This document shows positions 43,973 to 52,433 of a stretch of 64,000 bases of DNA, piece after piece (position 1 is the stretch's first letter; the number at the start of each line of letters is the position of its first letter). Source of the stretch: Arthrobacter sp. efr-133-TYG-118. Lineage in GTDB: Bacteria > Actinomycetota > Actinomycetes > Actinomycetales > Micrococcaceae. The notes beneath the pieces are model-generated. The model searched no databases. It had not been told where the DNA came from and saw nothing but the letters and a program-made list of their open reading frames with translations. Where the stretch lies: NCBI RefSeq assembly GCF_030209755.1, contig NZ_JARVRH010000010.1:248001-312000 (forward strand). Reading direction: 5' to 3'. Position numbers and translations under genes: made by a program.

Positions 43973-46900
43973 ATGCCTGCTTTCGCCGACGCCGGCACCA
44001 AGCCGAAGCCTCGTCCGCTCACACCCGTCACCGCCGATTCGTCGCTCTTCAGCTTCTACGACATCGAGTCGCTGTCGAACGTGTTCAGCGTCGTCGTCTA
44101 CACGCCGCGCACCGATGAGGCCGTGGACGAGCTCGAGGTGTTTTATCTGGTCGACGACGCGGTACTGGCCCAGTCCCTCGATCCCCATGCTCTCGTCTCC
44201 GCGATCCGCGCCGGCAACCCGGGTCTGCCGATGGTCGACGTCTCGCTGCGCGATCTGCACACCATCCAGGGGAACCTCCGGCTCGCCCAGCTCATCGGGC
44301 TCTCCGACGCCGACCAGGTCTGCGACCATGACCAGGAGTCGTCCTACCCCCGGGATCTGCGTCCCGTCTGTGACACGGATCCCGAATTCGACCCGGCGGC
44401 ACATCCATTCCTGGCCGGATACAACTCGCTCAACTACGACACCACGATGCTCGCGCTGTACCTCACCGAAGTCTTCTCCGACATCGTCGGACACCGCAAG
44501 CGCCTGACCGACGCCCAGCAGATGCGGAGTTACGCGCGGACCCCGCAGCAGATCGCCGACGCCGAGGAACTCCTGGAGCAGGTCTTCGCGCAGCGTCCGG
44601 TGTTCCGGCCGGTCACGGCCAAGACGCTGCGCGCTCACAACGACCAGCTGTTCGATGAGAAGAACATCGACTACATGCCGCGCTACATCGGCTGGGAGAG
44701 TCCTGCTGCGAAGATCCGGCGCGCCATGATCCACTCGGGTCGCCACCTCGACGTCAGCCGGCTCAACGAGCTGCAGTCCAAGGTGGCACTCAAGCACCTG
44801 CTCGGCATGCTCGGACACCAGATCAAGGAGTCCGAAAAGCTGGGCCACGACGCGGTGATCACCACCGTGGAGGAGCTCTACGAATTGCTGGCCTACAACG
44901 TTGCCGACTGCCTGGGTCTCGCACAGCTGTTCCGGCACCCGACGTACTCGAGTGCCTTCGACCTGAAGGCCGGTCTGCTGGCCCAGTACTCCGAGACCGT
45001 CTTCACGATGAAGCAGACTGTGCGCCGCGACCGCCTCGCCATCGACTCGTCCTCGGCGAAGTTCGTGGGTCGGATCCTCGCCCCGTTCACGGCGCTGAAC
45101 GACATCAGGACTGTCTCTTTCAACTATCCGCACCCCGAGGTCGCCAGGGAACTGAACATCGAGCCGGTCAACGTGCTCGACGAGTGCGTGCGCTTCTTCG
45201 AAGAAGAGGTTGCAGCCGACCGGGCAACCAATGCCGCCCAGGCCAAGGCATACGCCGACTTCATGCAGATCGTCGCGTACTACCGCTCGATTGAGGGGCA
45301 GAACTTCAACAACTCCGAGGAATATGCCGAGCGATACGGCCTGCCTGCGCAGGTGCTCGACGAGATCCCGAAGACGCCGAACAACCTGCGGTACTTCCAC
45401 CGGGACGGCCGGCCTTCGTCGTGCTTCGCGACGTTCTCCACCGGCGGCATCCACGGTGCCGAGGTCGACATCGCGACCTTCGAGCGGGACTCCGCCGCGC
45501 ACCGCGAGAGTGCATCCATGCTCGAGATGGCCAAGTTGTTCTACCCCGACGCCAAGGACTTCGTCGCCGAGGCCAAGCGCCAGCACAACCTGCTCGCTCT
45601 GCCCGACGGCACGTTCGTCGACAAGCGCCTGGTGCTGCTGGGCTCCGACCCGGAGAAGGTGAAGTACCGCAAGGCCAAGAAGGGCGACCCCGGACAGACC
45701 GAGCAGCTTGCACGGGCTCAGCACCAGGTGCCGGATGCTGCGATGCTTCTGGCGACTCAGCGCCCGGACGCCCAGGCACTCGACGTGGCGATCACCGACA
45801 GCATGAGCCCAGGCGGCGTGCGTGTCATCACCGGCAAGCTCGTGCTAGCCAAAAGCACCGCCAATGCCGCCGAGTACCGGACCGGGCCGGTGAAGCAGGC
45901 ACCTGAGCTGTTCCCCGCAAAGAGGACCGACGCGTCCACGAAACTCCACCCGAAGTACTCGCACACTTCGGCTGGGCTCGTCACGCACGAGGACTTCACC
46001 AGCTACTACCCGAACCTGCTGCGCAACATGCGCGCATTCTGGAACCCTGAGCTGGGGGAGGACCGCTACGCGACGATTTTCTTCGACAAGGAGCGCTACG
46101 GAAAGGAGATGAAGCAGCCCGGCATTTCCGCCGAGCTGAAGACCCGGCTCAACACATTGCGTAACGGCACGAAGCTCATCCTCAACGCGGCATCAGGTGC
46201 CGGTGACGCCTCGCACAAGACTCCCATCCGGATGAACAACGTGATCATCTCGATGCGGATCATCGGGCAGCTCTTCTCCTGGCGCATCGGCCAGGCCCAG
46301 ACGCTGGCCGGCGCTCGAATCATCAGCACGAACACGGACGGTCTCTACTCGATCCTCGACCCGGAGATCAACAATCGTGTGCTGGCCGATCAGGCGGAGC
46401 TCATCGGCGTGGACATCGAACCCGAGGCAATGTTCCTGGTCAGCAAGGACTCGAACAACCGCCTCGAGCTGCTGCCGCCGCGCGGGGCATCCGAGGATCT
46501 GCCCGTTGCCCAATGGGAGATCCACAGCGCAGGCGGAGGCACGCTCGCCTGTCATGCCGGTCCACGGCCGGACAAGGCGCTGGCCCATCCCGCGGTCATC
46601 GACCACGCGCTGGCCAGATACTTGCAGGCTGTCACCGCGGCCAGAGGGGAGAGCGCTCTGGCTGAGCCCTTCGACGCAGCCCTGGGACGCAAGCTCATCG
46701 ACGAGGCCCGCGATCCAGAAAATCCGGTGCGCACCGCGTTGATGTTCCAGACCATGGTCACAGCCTCCCGGGGCTCGATCACCTATCCGTTCGCCGCCGA
46801 CCCCATGCCTGTAGGCGATGAGGAGAGCAGCAACGAGGCCGCCCCGATCACCAATCCCAGGCCGCTGCAGATGGTCAACCGGGCCTTCGTCGTGCAGGCC

Positions 46901-47278
46901 GGCACGCAGGATGCCGTGAGCTTGCACAACGCCGGGGCCTGGAAGGTCGCGCCGGCGGTTCAGGCAAAGCGACGCGAGAACGCCGAGTCTCCGGCACGCG
47001 ACGAGATCGCCAAGTCGATCCTGGCCCACCACGGCTGGGCATCGGACAGCTGGGCGTACGCGCAGAACCGGAAGATGCGCCTCATCCCGGAGGACCAGGA
47101 CGTGACCACGCGCCGGATCAACGGCGTCGATCCCTCGTGGTCGATGGTCATCTGCAACGAGGATCTGCACTCCATGGACGTCTCGAGGCTGACCGGGCTC
47201 ATCAGCTCGCTCGACCTCGAGGTGTACACACAGATGCTCGGTGAGACGTTCACGAAGAACTGGATGAACGCCGCCTGA
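43973..47278 (+). CDS. Family B DNA polymerase
   Basis: 1101 residues. Proofreading exonuclease motifs: Exo I FYDIES (D30, E32), Exo II AGYNSLNYDTTML, Exo III YNVADCLGL. Polymerase motifs: A HEDFTSYYPNLL (D674), B NGTKLILNAASGAGD, C ISTNTDGLYS (D789). All catalytic acids are present. Motif C reads NTDG rather than YxDTDS, and motif B lacks the usual YG pair, so it is divergent. Bacterial plasmids normally use host Pol III; carrying a replicative family B enzyme points to a phage-like replication module. Confidence 0.88.
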   Translation: MPAFADAGTKPKPRPLTPVTADSSLFSFYDIESLSNVFSVVVYTPRTDEAVDELEVFYLVDDAVLAQSLDPHALVSAIRAGNPGLPMVDVSLRDLHTIQGNLRLAQLIGLSDADQVCDHDQESSYPRDLRPVCDTDPEFDPAAHPFLAGYNSLNYDTTMLALYLTEVFSDIVGHRKRLTDAQQMRSYARTPQQIADAEELLEQVFAQRPVFRPVTAKTLRAHNDQLFDEKNIDYMPRYIGWESPAAKIRRAMIHSGRHLDVSRLNELQSKVALKHLLGMLGHQIKESEKLGHDAVITTVEELYELLAYNVADCLGLAQLFRHPTYSSAFDLKAGLLAQYSETVFTMKQTVRRDRLAIDSSSAKFVGRILAPFTALNDIRTVSFNYPHPEVARELNIEPVNVLDECVRFFEEEVAADRATNAAQAKAYADFMQIVAYYRSIEGQNFNNSEEYAERYGLPAQVLDEIPKTPNNLRYFHRDGRPSSCFATFSTGGIHGAEVDIATFERDSAAHRESASMLEMAKLFYPDAKDFVAEAKRQHNLLALPDGTFVDKRLVLLGSDPEKVKYRKAKKGDPGQTEQLARAQHQVPDAAMLLATQRPDAQALDVAITDSMSPGGVRVITGKLVLAKSTANAAEYRTGPVKQAPELFPAKRTDASTKLHPKYSHTSAGLVTHEDFTSYYPNLLRNMRAFWNPELGEDRYATIFFDKERYGKEMKQPGISAELKTRLNTLRNGTKLILNAASGAGDASHKTPIRMNNVIISMRIIGQLFSWRIGQAQTLAGARIISTNTDGLYSILDPEINNRVLADQAELIGVDIEPEAMFLVSKDSNNRLELLPPRGASEDLPVAQWEIHSAGGGTLACHAGPRPDKALAHPAVIDHALARYLQAVTAARGESALAEPFDAALGRKLIDEARDPENPVRTALMFQTMVTASRGSITYPFAADPMPVGDEESSNEAAPITNPRPLQMVNRAFVVQAGTQDAVSLHNAGAWKVAPAVQAKRRENAESPARDEIAKSILAHHGWASDSWAYAQNRKMRLIPEDQDVTTRRINGVDPSWSMVICNEDLHSMDVSRLTGLISSLDLEVYTQMLGETFTKNWMNAA

Positions 47279-47316
47279 TCGGCAGATCAGCACAGCGTCG
47301 CCCCGCTGCAGGACCC

Positions 47317-47350
47317 GGAAGGCCGGCCGGAGTATTCCGACCGGCCTTCC
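47317..47350. terminator. Hairpin terminator after polymerase gene
   Basis: GGAAGGCCGG (47317-47326) and CCGGCCTTCC (47341-47350), perfect 10-bp stem, 39 bases after the stop. No clear T-tract. Confidence 0.6.
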
Positions 47351-47475
47351 GCATACGCGCATGTATCAACCCGCCATTCCATACGCAATAGAATCGCGTC
47401 ATACTTGAATGGAATAGATGATTCAATAGTGACTCGTAATAGGCATGCTACTGCAATCGCAAAGGAGCACTGACC

Positions 47476-47550
47476 ATGTCTACTTCAACACTCGAAAGCC
47501 CCTCACGCCTCGCCGTACGTGCGACCCCGACCCCTACGGAGCGGCGATGA
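47476..47550 (+). CDS. 24-residue leader peptide, coupled to the winged-helix gene
   Basis: AAAGGAG lies nine bases before the ATG, the best ribosome site here. The frame reads MSTSTLESPSRLAVRATPTP and stops in an ATGA overlapping the start of the next gene. Either a translated leader or the true N-terminus of that gene separated by a frameshift; the next gene's own frame is open upstream without a ribosome site. Confidence 0.4.
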   Translation: MSTSTLESPSRLAVRATPTPTERR

Positions 47551-47870
47551 AGGCCGCGCTCGGCGCGTCCAAGGTCCGCCCCGTGGTTCTGGAACTCGTC
47601 CGCGAACACGGCCCACTCACGCACGACGAGCTGATCGACTGGTACCGCCGCCTGCTCGCCTTCGAAGAGGGCACCCCGCGCGCCTCCGACTCCGGCATCC
47701 GCACCCGACTGCGCGAGCTCGTCAAGGCGGGGCTCATCGTCGAAGACGCCGAAGAAGGTGAGTCCCTGTTCGGCAACCGCGCAAAGCGCTGGGTCTCCAT
47801 CGACATGCTCGAAGGCCTCATCAGCGACGACAGCTACGACCAACGCGCAACCGACACTGACGACGACTGA
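47547..47870 (+). CDS. Winged-helix DNA-binding-like protein
   Basis: 107 residues from the ATG at 47547. SKVRPVVLELVREHGPLTHD (helices 1-2), RTRLRELVKAGLIVED (recognition helix) and the wing GESLFGNRAKRWVSID fit a MarR/ArsR-like winged helix. The acidic tail ends YDQRATDTDDD. It has no ribosome site of its own and depends on the upstream leader. Likely a regulator or an origin/replisome factor for the module. Confidence 0.65.
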   Translation: MKAALGASKVRPVVLELVREHGPLTHDELIDWYRRLLAFEEGTPRASDSGIRTRLRELVKAGLIVEDAEEGESLFGNRAKRWVSIDMLEGLISDDSYDQRATDTDDD

Positions 47871-47893
47871 GCCCAAGCGAAAAGGAGAATCAG

Positions 47894-48331
47894 ATGCGCC
47901 CTGACCTCATCCCCGGCGTGAACGTGGACCGAGTGGACGTCGCAGCCGGATGCCGGATGGCTGCCCAGCTCGGTTACAGCGACTTCCAAGCCCAGATGAT
48001 CGTGGAGTACGCCCCGATGCGTCATCACCGCGGCGAAGAGGGTGGGGCCGAACGCACCTGGCTTGCCCAATTCCCTCGCGACCTCACCAGCTGGCGGGCG
48101 ATTCTCGCCCACGCGGTCGCGAAGACAGCTGAATCGTCGGCCCCGGAAGACCCGGCAACGCGCCTGCCGCGCCAATATTGCGAGGAGGTCCTGGACGAAG
48201 AACAGAACGACGGCATGGGCTGCCGCTTGAGCGCTGATCATGATGACGGCCATCTCTGGAACCGGCCAGAAGAGCTGCCCTCCGGGCATCCTCGCCGAAA
48301 TCAAGAAGAAAGCGACGCAGCGGATGGCTGA
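47894..48331 (+). CDS. Hypothetical protein
   Basis: 145 residues; AAAAGGAG lies seven bases before the ATG. Mixed composition, acidic C-terminus; contains RTWLAQFPRDLTSWRAILAH. No family recognised. Overlaps the VRR-NUC gene by 8 bases at its 3' end. Confidence 0.6.
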   Translation: MRPDLIPGVNVDRVDVAAGCRMAAQLGYSDFQAQMIVEYAPMRHHRGEEGGAERTWLAQFPRDLTSWRAILAHAVAKTAESSAPEDPATRLPRQYCEEVLDEEQNDGMGCRLSADHDDGHLWNRPEELPSGHPRRNQEESDAADG

Positions 48332-48647
48332 GATCCGCGAAAACCCCATCGAGCGCTACCTGCTCTCGCAATCCAGGGCCAATGGCTTCCTCTGCATGAA
48401 GTTCGTGTCCCCTGCGCGCGGCGGCATTCCTGACCGGATCGTCATCACCCCCGGCTCACACGGCACAGTCTTCGTCGAGGTCAAGCGCCCAGGTGAAGAA
48501 CCCGAGCCGCGGCAACACGCCACACACGCCAAGATGCGCCGCTTCGGAGCCGAGGTCCATGTCGTCAACAGCCACGCGGCTGTCGAACAGCTCATGCAGT
48601 ACCTCTCCGGAGCGTCGAACGCAGCGCAGACCAGGCAGTCGGCGTAG
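48324..48647 (+). CDS. VRR-NUC domain nuclease
   Basis: 107 residues from the ATG at 48324; a start at 48240 in the same frame would overlap the previous gene more deeply. The VRR-NUC pattern (a PD-(D/E)XK nuclease) is clear: NPIERYLLSQSRANGF, ARGGIPDRIVI with the catalytic Asp, TVFVEVKRPGEEP with ExK, then KMRRFGAEVHVVNS. Standalone VRR-NUC proteins are common in phages next to helicase and polymerase genes and may cut replication or recombination intermediates. That is the context here. Confidence 0.85.
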   Translation: MAEIRENPIERYLLSQSRANGFLCMKFVSPARGGIPDRIVITPGSHGTVFVEVKRPGEEPEPRQHATHAKMRRFGAEVHVVNSHAAVEQLMQYLSGASNAAQTRQSA

Positions 48648-48683
48648 CGAACCACCCACCGCCCTCAACGAAAGAAGCACACG

Positions 48684-49052
48684 ATGACACCCCCGACCAC
48701 CATGCTCGACATCCCGCGAACGGCGCACGCCGAGCCCGATATCACGATCTACGGCCCCGAAGATTGCCCGAATTGCGAACAGGCTATGCGATTCTTCGAC
48801 CGCGGCAAGATCGCGTACACGAAGATCACCATCGAGCCCGGCGACAAGGACCATCGCCACATCACCGAAGAGCTCGGCTACGCCTCCGCTCCGGTGATCG
48901 TCCTGACGTTTACGAGGGGTGCCAATCCACACACGGTGCACTGGGGCGGCCATCGCATGGACATGCTCATGGCCACGAAGAGCCTGGTCGCGAACATCCG
49001 GGCAGAAGTGGAGACCGAGACCGCCGACAAAGCTGTGCCGGTGTCGGTATGA
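48684..49052 (+). CDS. Glutaredoxin / NrdH-like redox protein
   Basis: 122 residues. Thioredoxin fold: ITIYGPEDCPNCEQAMRFF with CPNC (28-31), then the cis-proline strand ASAPVIVLTF and GGHRMDMLMA. An N-terminal extension of ~15 residues and a ~20-residue tail are extra. NrdH-type proteins reduce ribonucleotide reductase, and phages often carry one next to replication genes to raise dNTP supply. Confidence 0.8.
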   Translation: MTPPTTMLDIPRTAHAEPDITIYGPEDCPNCEQAMRFFDRGKIAYTKITIEPGDKDHRHITEELGYASAPVIVLTFTRGANPHTVHWGGHRMDMLMATKSLVANIRAEVETETADKAVPVSV

Positions 49053-49078
49053 CCCCACACCGAAGGATCGAATCCGAT

Positions 49079-49225
49079 ATGCCCTGGCCCAAAAAGAAGT
49101 CCGCACAGAGCGGCTCCCCGCCCGACAGCCAGCAAACGAAGGATCTCCCGACCCTCGCGATCATCGCCGTCATGCTCGCCGCAATCGTCATCATCGGCGT
49201 CGGTCTGTGGCTGTTAAAAAGCTGA
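49079..49225 (+). CDS. Small single-helix membrane protein
   Basis: 48 residues: a basic start (MPWPKKKSAQSG), polar linker, then one membrane helix LAIIAVMLAAIVIIGVGLWL. GAAGGA lies about 12 bases before the ATG. No family recognised. Confidence 0.5.
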   Translation: MPWPKKKSAQSGSPPDSQQTKDLPTLAIIAVMLAAIVIIGVGLWLLKS

Positions 49226-49337
49226 TCCAGAAGCCCGGACTCGCGGCGTAGAGCGCACGGCAGTACCACGACGCTGCGCACCCGATCATCACGAAAGGAG
49301 AGGGCTGCGCAGCGTTGCTGCGTTGCTCGCACCGCTC

Positions 49338-52241
49338 ATGACCATCCTCACCACCGCCGGGGCACCTCCCGTGCCGCCTGGTCCTCCGCCAGCTGTACCT
49401 TTACCCCCAGCGCCTCCGGCCACGACCCCCTCTCTGTCCACCTTCACATTGATGCCGCACCAGCAGCAGGCCGTCGACTTCATCGCAAGCCGTCCGGCCT
49501 CTGGCGTTTGGCTCGGTGTCGGGGCCGGCAAGGCCCAGCCTCTACACGCTCGGATCCTCACGCCCACCGGATTCATCCGGATGGCTGAGGCAAAGATCGG
49601 CACCAAGATCGTCACCCCGAGCGGTGACGTCTCGATGATCGACGGTGTCTTCCCCCAGGGGGAGCGCCCCGTCTACGAACTCCGGCTCCACGACGGCCGT
49701 CGCATCCAGGCCGACGAGGACCACATCTGGTCCGTTGCCACCGACAAGCAGCGGACAAAGGGCACCTTTATCCATCGAACCACTCTCCAACTCCTGAACG
49801 ACCTCCGGAAGAAAAGCGGATCGCCCAAGTGGTCGATCGCCTCGATCGATCCCGTAGACCTCGGCAAGTGGGACAGCAGCATTGATCCTTGGCTCCTCGG
49901 TGCGCTCCTCGGAGACGGCGGGCTTACTACCGGATCGCCATCTCTGTCGATGCCAGATGCTGAAATCCTCGATCAGGTGACAGCGCTGCTTCCCGCAGGC
50001 GTCACGCCTACAAAGAAAGGAGACACCGACGACTTCTATCTGACTAACTCGGGCGAAGGGCCCAACAATGCCCTACTCGACGAGCTCCGTCGAATCGGGG
50101 TCTGGGGCCATGGATCCGGAACGAAGTTCGTTCCGGAGAACTTGCTGCACGCGCCGATCTCGGACAGACTTGCGCTCCTCCAGGGTCTGCTCGACACCGG
50201 TGGTAACGCAAGCAAGTCCGGTTTCGACGTGACCTTCAAGTCCGAGCAGCTTGCCGACGACGTCCGGTGGCTTGCCCATTCGCTGGGTGGGCGTGCGTCG
50301 AAGTGCCGGAAGGTCATCAGTTCCGGACTCTACGCTGGGAACGTCTATCACCGAGTCTACGGACGGTTGCCCAACTCAATGGAACCGTTCCGACTCGCGC
50401 GCAAACGTGATGCTCGGCGGCCCCACAACGACAGGCGACGGCAGTCCTATGACACGATGTATACCTCGATCTCCGAGATCTCCTTCAAGAGATACGAAGA
50501 GACACAGTGCATCAGGGTCGCACACCAGTCCCACGAGTACGTGACCGACGGCTTCGTACGGACGCACAACACGATCACGGCTCTGTCGGCGCTCCAGCAG
50601 ATCCGTCCCATCGGCCACATCCTGGTCATCGCACCCGTCGCGATCGCACGGTCCACCTGGCTCGACGAGATCGAAGAGCGCGGCTTCAACATCCGCACCC
50701 GTTCGCTGATCGTCGACGAACGGGACCGCAAGCTCTCGAAGAAACAGCGGCTCGAGCGCATCAAGGAGGTGTTCGTAGACCCGCCGACGATGTACTTCAT
50801 CAACCAGGATTTGATCACCCGTTCCCCGGACAAGCGCTGCAAAGTCTGCCACGGCGACGGGCTGAAGGGCCGCGTCTGCACCGCCTGCCAGACCGGGCTC
50901 GTCGACCAGATGCCCGTACAGAAGCTCAGGGGTCCTGATGGAAAGCTGCGCGACACCATCATCTGGCCATTCCAGACCGTTATCATCGACGAGTCCCAGG
51001 AATTCAAGTCGCACTCGTCCAATCGCTTCAAAGCACTGCGCTTGGTCCGCCCGGCGATCACCAGGTTCATCGAGCTGACCGGCACGCCGTCGCCGAACGG
51101 ACTGGAGGATCTCTGGAGCCAGATGTACCTCCTGGATCAGGGTCAGGCCCTCGGTGCGACGATCACAGAATTCCGACGGCGGTGGTTCACACCGAAGATG
51201 ATCCCCGGGCAGACCGTCCCGGTCGGATGGGACCCGAACCCCGGGGCAGAACAACAGATCCACCAGGCGATCTCGCACCTGGTAATGAGCGCGCAGAACA
51301 GCACAGTCGTGCTGCCTCCGCTCACGATCGAGAACGTTCACGTCAAGCTGCCCGCCCACCTGATGGACGCCTATAAGGCATTCAAGCGGGAGCTGGTCAT
51401 CGACGTCGTCAACGAGGCTGCGCAGCGCAAGGCTGAGCTGGCCTACGACCATTGGGTGAAGCATTCGCCGCAGCCTGAGGCGCAGGTGATCCGGGACCAT
51501 CTCGCGGCGCTCACGGGCACTGCGCTGTCTGACGCCTACGAGAAGTTCAAGGCCGGTATGATCCAGGACTTCCTCCAGGATCCTGACGCGCAGCTCATCA
51601 AGACCGTCATCGCCGAGAACCAGGCCGTGCTCACGAGCAAGCTCATGCAGTTCGCCTCGGGCACGCTCTACACGGCAGACCCGGACGATCCGTCGACCAA
51701 GGGCCAGTACGAGATCCTCCACGACGAGAAGATCCAGATGGCCGAGTACCTGATCCGCAACAACGGGGGAGACCCCGTGCTGGTCGTGTACCACTTCAAG
51801 TCCGATCGCGAGCAGCTCATGCTCAAGCTCGACAAGGCCTGCATCAAGGCTGAAATCTTCGACGGTTCGCGTGAGATGAAGCAGCGCTGGAGCAACAAGC
51901 AGATCCAAGTGATGCTGATCCACCCCGCGTCTGCTGGCGCAGGGCTGAATCTGCAGCACGGCGGCTCCACGATGATCTGGTACACGATGCCGTTCTCTCT
52001 GAAGCATTACCTGCAGACGAACGGCAGGCTCTTCCGAACTGGCCAGACCAAGCCGGTGCGCATCTACCAGCTGATCACCAAGGGCACGCAGGACGAGCGG
52101 ATGCCGGTGGTGCTCCAGACCAAGGAGCTCACCCAGGACCGGCTCATCCGGGCAGTCGACGTCGAGAAAGGCCTCGAACTCGCCTTGATTGACGAGATCC
52201 GAGATGACCTCAACGACCTCTGGACGACCACACGGCTGTGA
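49338..52241 (+). CDS. SNF2-family helicase split by an in-frame intein
   Basis: 967 residues from the ATG at 49338 (a TTG at 49323 is possible; AAGGAG lies 39 bases before the ATG, too far for either). A proline-rich start is followed by the Q-motif-like region LMPHQQQAVDFI and Walker A GVGAGK, interrupted before its Thr by the intein at 49533-50570, then resuming TITALSAL. Later: a Cys4 zinc insert CKVCHGDG...VCTACQTG, Walker B VIIDESQEF, ELTGTPSPNGL (motif III), and the SNF2 C-terminal lobe ending GRLFRTGQTKPVRIYQLIT. Without the intein the helicase is ~621 residues. It probably remodels DNA during replication; VRR-NUC and polymerase are neighbours. Confidence 0.88.
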   Translation: MTILTTAGAPPVPPGPPPAVPLPPAPPATTPSLSTFTLMPHQQQAVDFIASRPASGVWLGVGAGKAQPLHARILTPTGFIRMAEAKIGTKIVTPSGDVSMIDGVFPQGERPVYELRLHDGRRIQADEDHIWSVATDKQRTKGTFIHRTTLQLLNDLRKKSGSPKWSIASIDPVDLGKWDSSIDPWLLGALLGDGGLTTGSPSLSMPDAEILDQVTALLPAGVTPTKKGDTDDFYLTNSGEGPNNALLDELRRIGVWGHGSGTKFVPENLLHAPISDRLALLQGLLDTGGNASKSGFDVTFKSEQLADDVRWLAHSLGGRASKCRKVISSGLYAGNVYHRVYGRLPNSMEPFRLARKRDARRPHNDRRRQSYDTMYTSISEISFKRYEETQCIRVAHQSHEYVTDGFVRTHNTITALSALQQIRPIGHILVIAPVAIARSTWLDEIEERGFNIRTRSLIVDERDRKLSKKQRLERIKEVFVDPPTMYFINQDLITRSPDKRCKVCHGDGLKGRVCTACQTGLVDQMPVQKLRGPDGKLRDTIIWPFQTVIIDESQEFKSHSSNRFKALRLVRPAITRFIELTGTPSPNGLEDLWSQMYLLDQGQALGATITEFRRRWFTPKMIPGQTVPVGWDPNPGAEQQIHQAISHLVMSAQNSTVVLPPLTIENVHVKLPAHLMDAYKAFKRELVIDVVNEAAQRKAELAYDHWVKHSPQPEAQVIRDHLAALTGTALSDAYEKFKAGMIQDFLQDPDAQLIKTVIAENQAVLTSKLMQFASGTLYTADPDDPSTKGQYEILHDEKIQMAEYLIRNNGGDPVLVVYHFKSDREQLMLKLDKACIKAEIFDGSREMKQRWSNKQIQVMLIHPASAGAGLNLQHGGSTMIWYTMPFSLKHYLQTNGRLFRTGQTKPVRIYQLITKGTQDERMPVVLQTKELTQDRLIRAVDVEKGLELALIDEIRDDLNDLWTTTRL
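49533..50570 (+). other. Class 3-type intein with LAGLIDADG homing endonuclease, inside Walker A of SNF2 helicase
   Basis: 346 residues between GVGAGK and T (the +1 nucleophile). Residue 1 is Ala, so it is not a class 1 intein. Block A ARILTPTGFIRMAEAKIGTK, block B ADEDHIW with W66 and His, block F QCIRVAHQS with C326, and C-terminal VRTHN with T344, H345 and N346 give the Trp-Cys-Thr triplet that defines class 3, where the block F Cys attacks the N-terminal splice site. The endonuclease lies between: WLLGALLGDGGL and LALLQGLLDTGG are the two LAGLIDADG motifs, each with an acidic residue, so it looks active. Confidence 0.85.
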
Positions 52242-52256
52242 CCCTCACGCCAACGA

Positions 52257-52286
52257 CGGCGGGACTGCATTCCAGCAGTCCCGCCG
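52257..52286. terminator. Hairpin terminator
   Basis: CGGCGGGACTGC (52257-52268), six-base loop, GCAGTCCCGCCG (52275-52286), a perfect 12-bp stem 15 bases after the helicase stop. No T-tract. Separates the replication module from the minus-strand cargo. Confidence 0.65.
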
Positions 52287-52433
52287 CATGGTCCAGGACT
52301 TCAGTCGATCCGAAATCGGCAAAGCCGATTCGGGTGGTGCCACAGATTCCGACCGGGCGCGATCGGATTCCTGCCCTAGCCACGTACATCCGTACTTGAT
52401 TCTCGGCATTCACCATGGGGAGGGTCAAGGCTT

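Noticed and set aside
43538..45724. Long minus-strand open frame (~730 codons) opposite the family B polymerase
   Set aside because: Shadow of the polymerase gene; low-complexity Val/Leu/Arg-rich with no motif, and it crosses several plus-strand genes.
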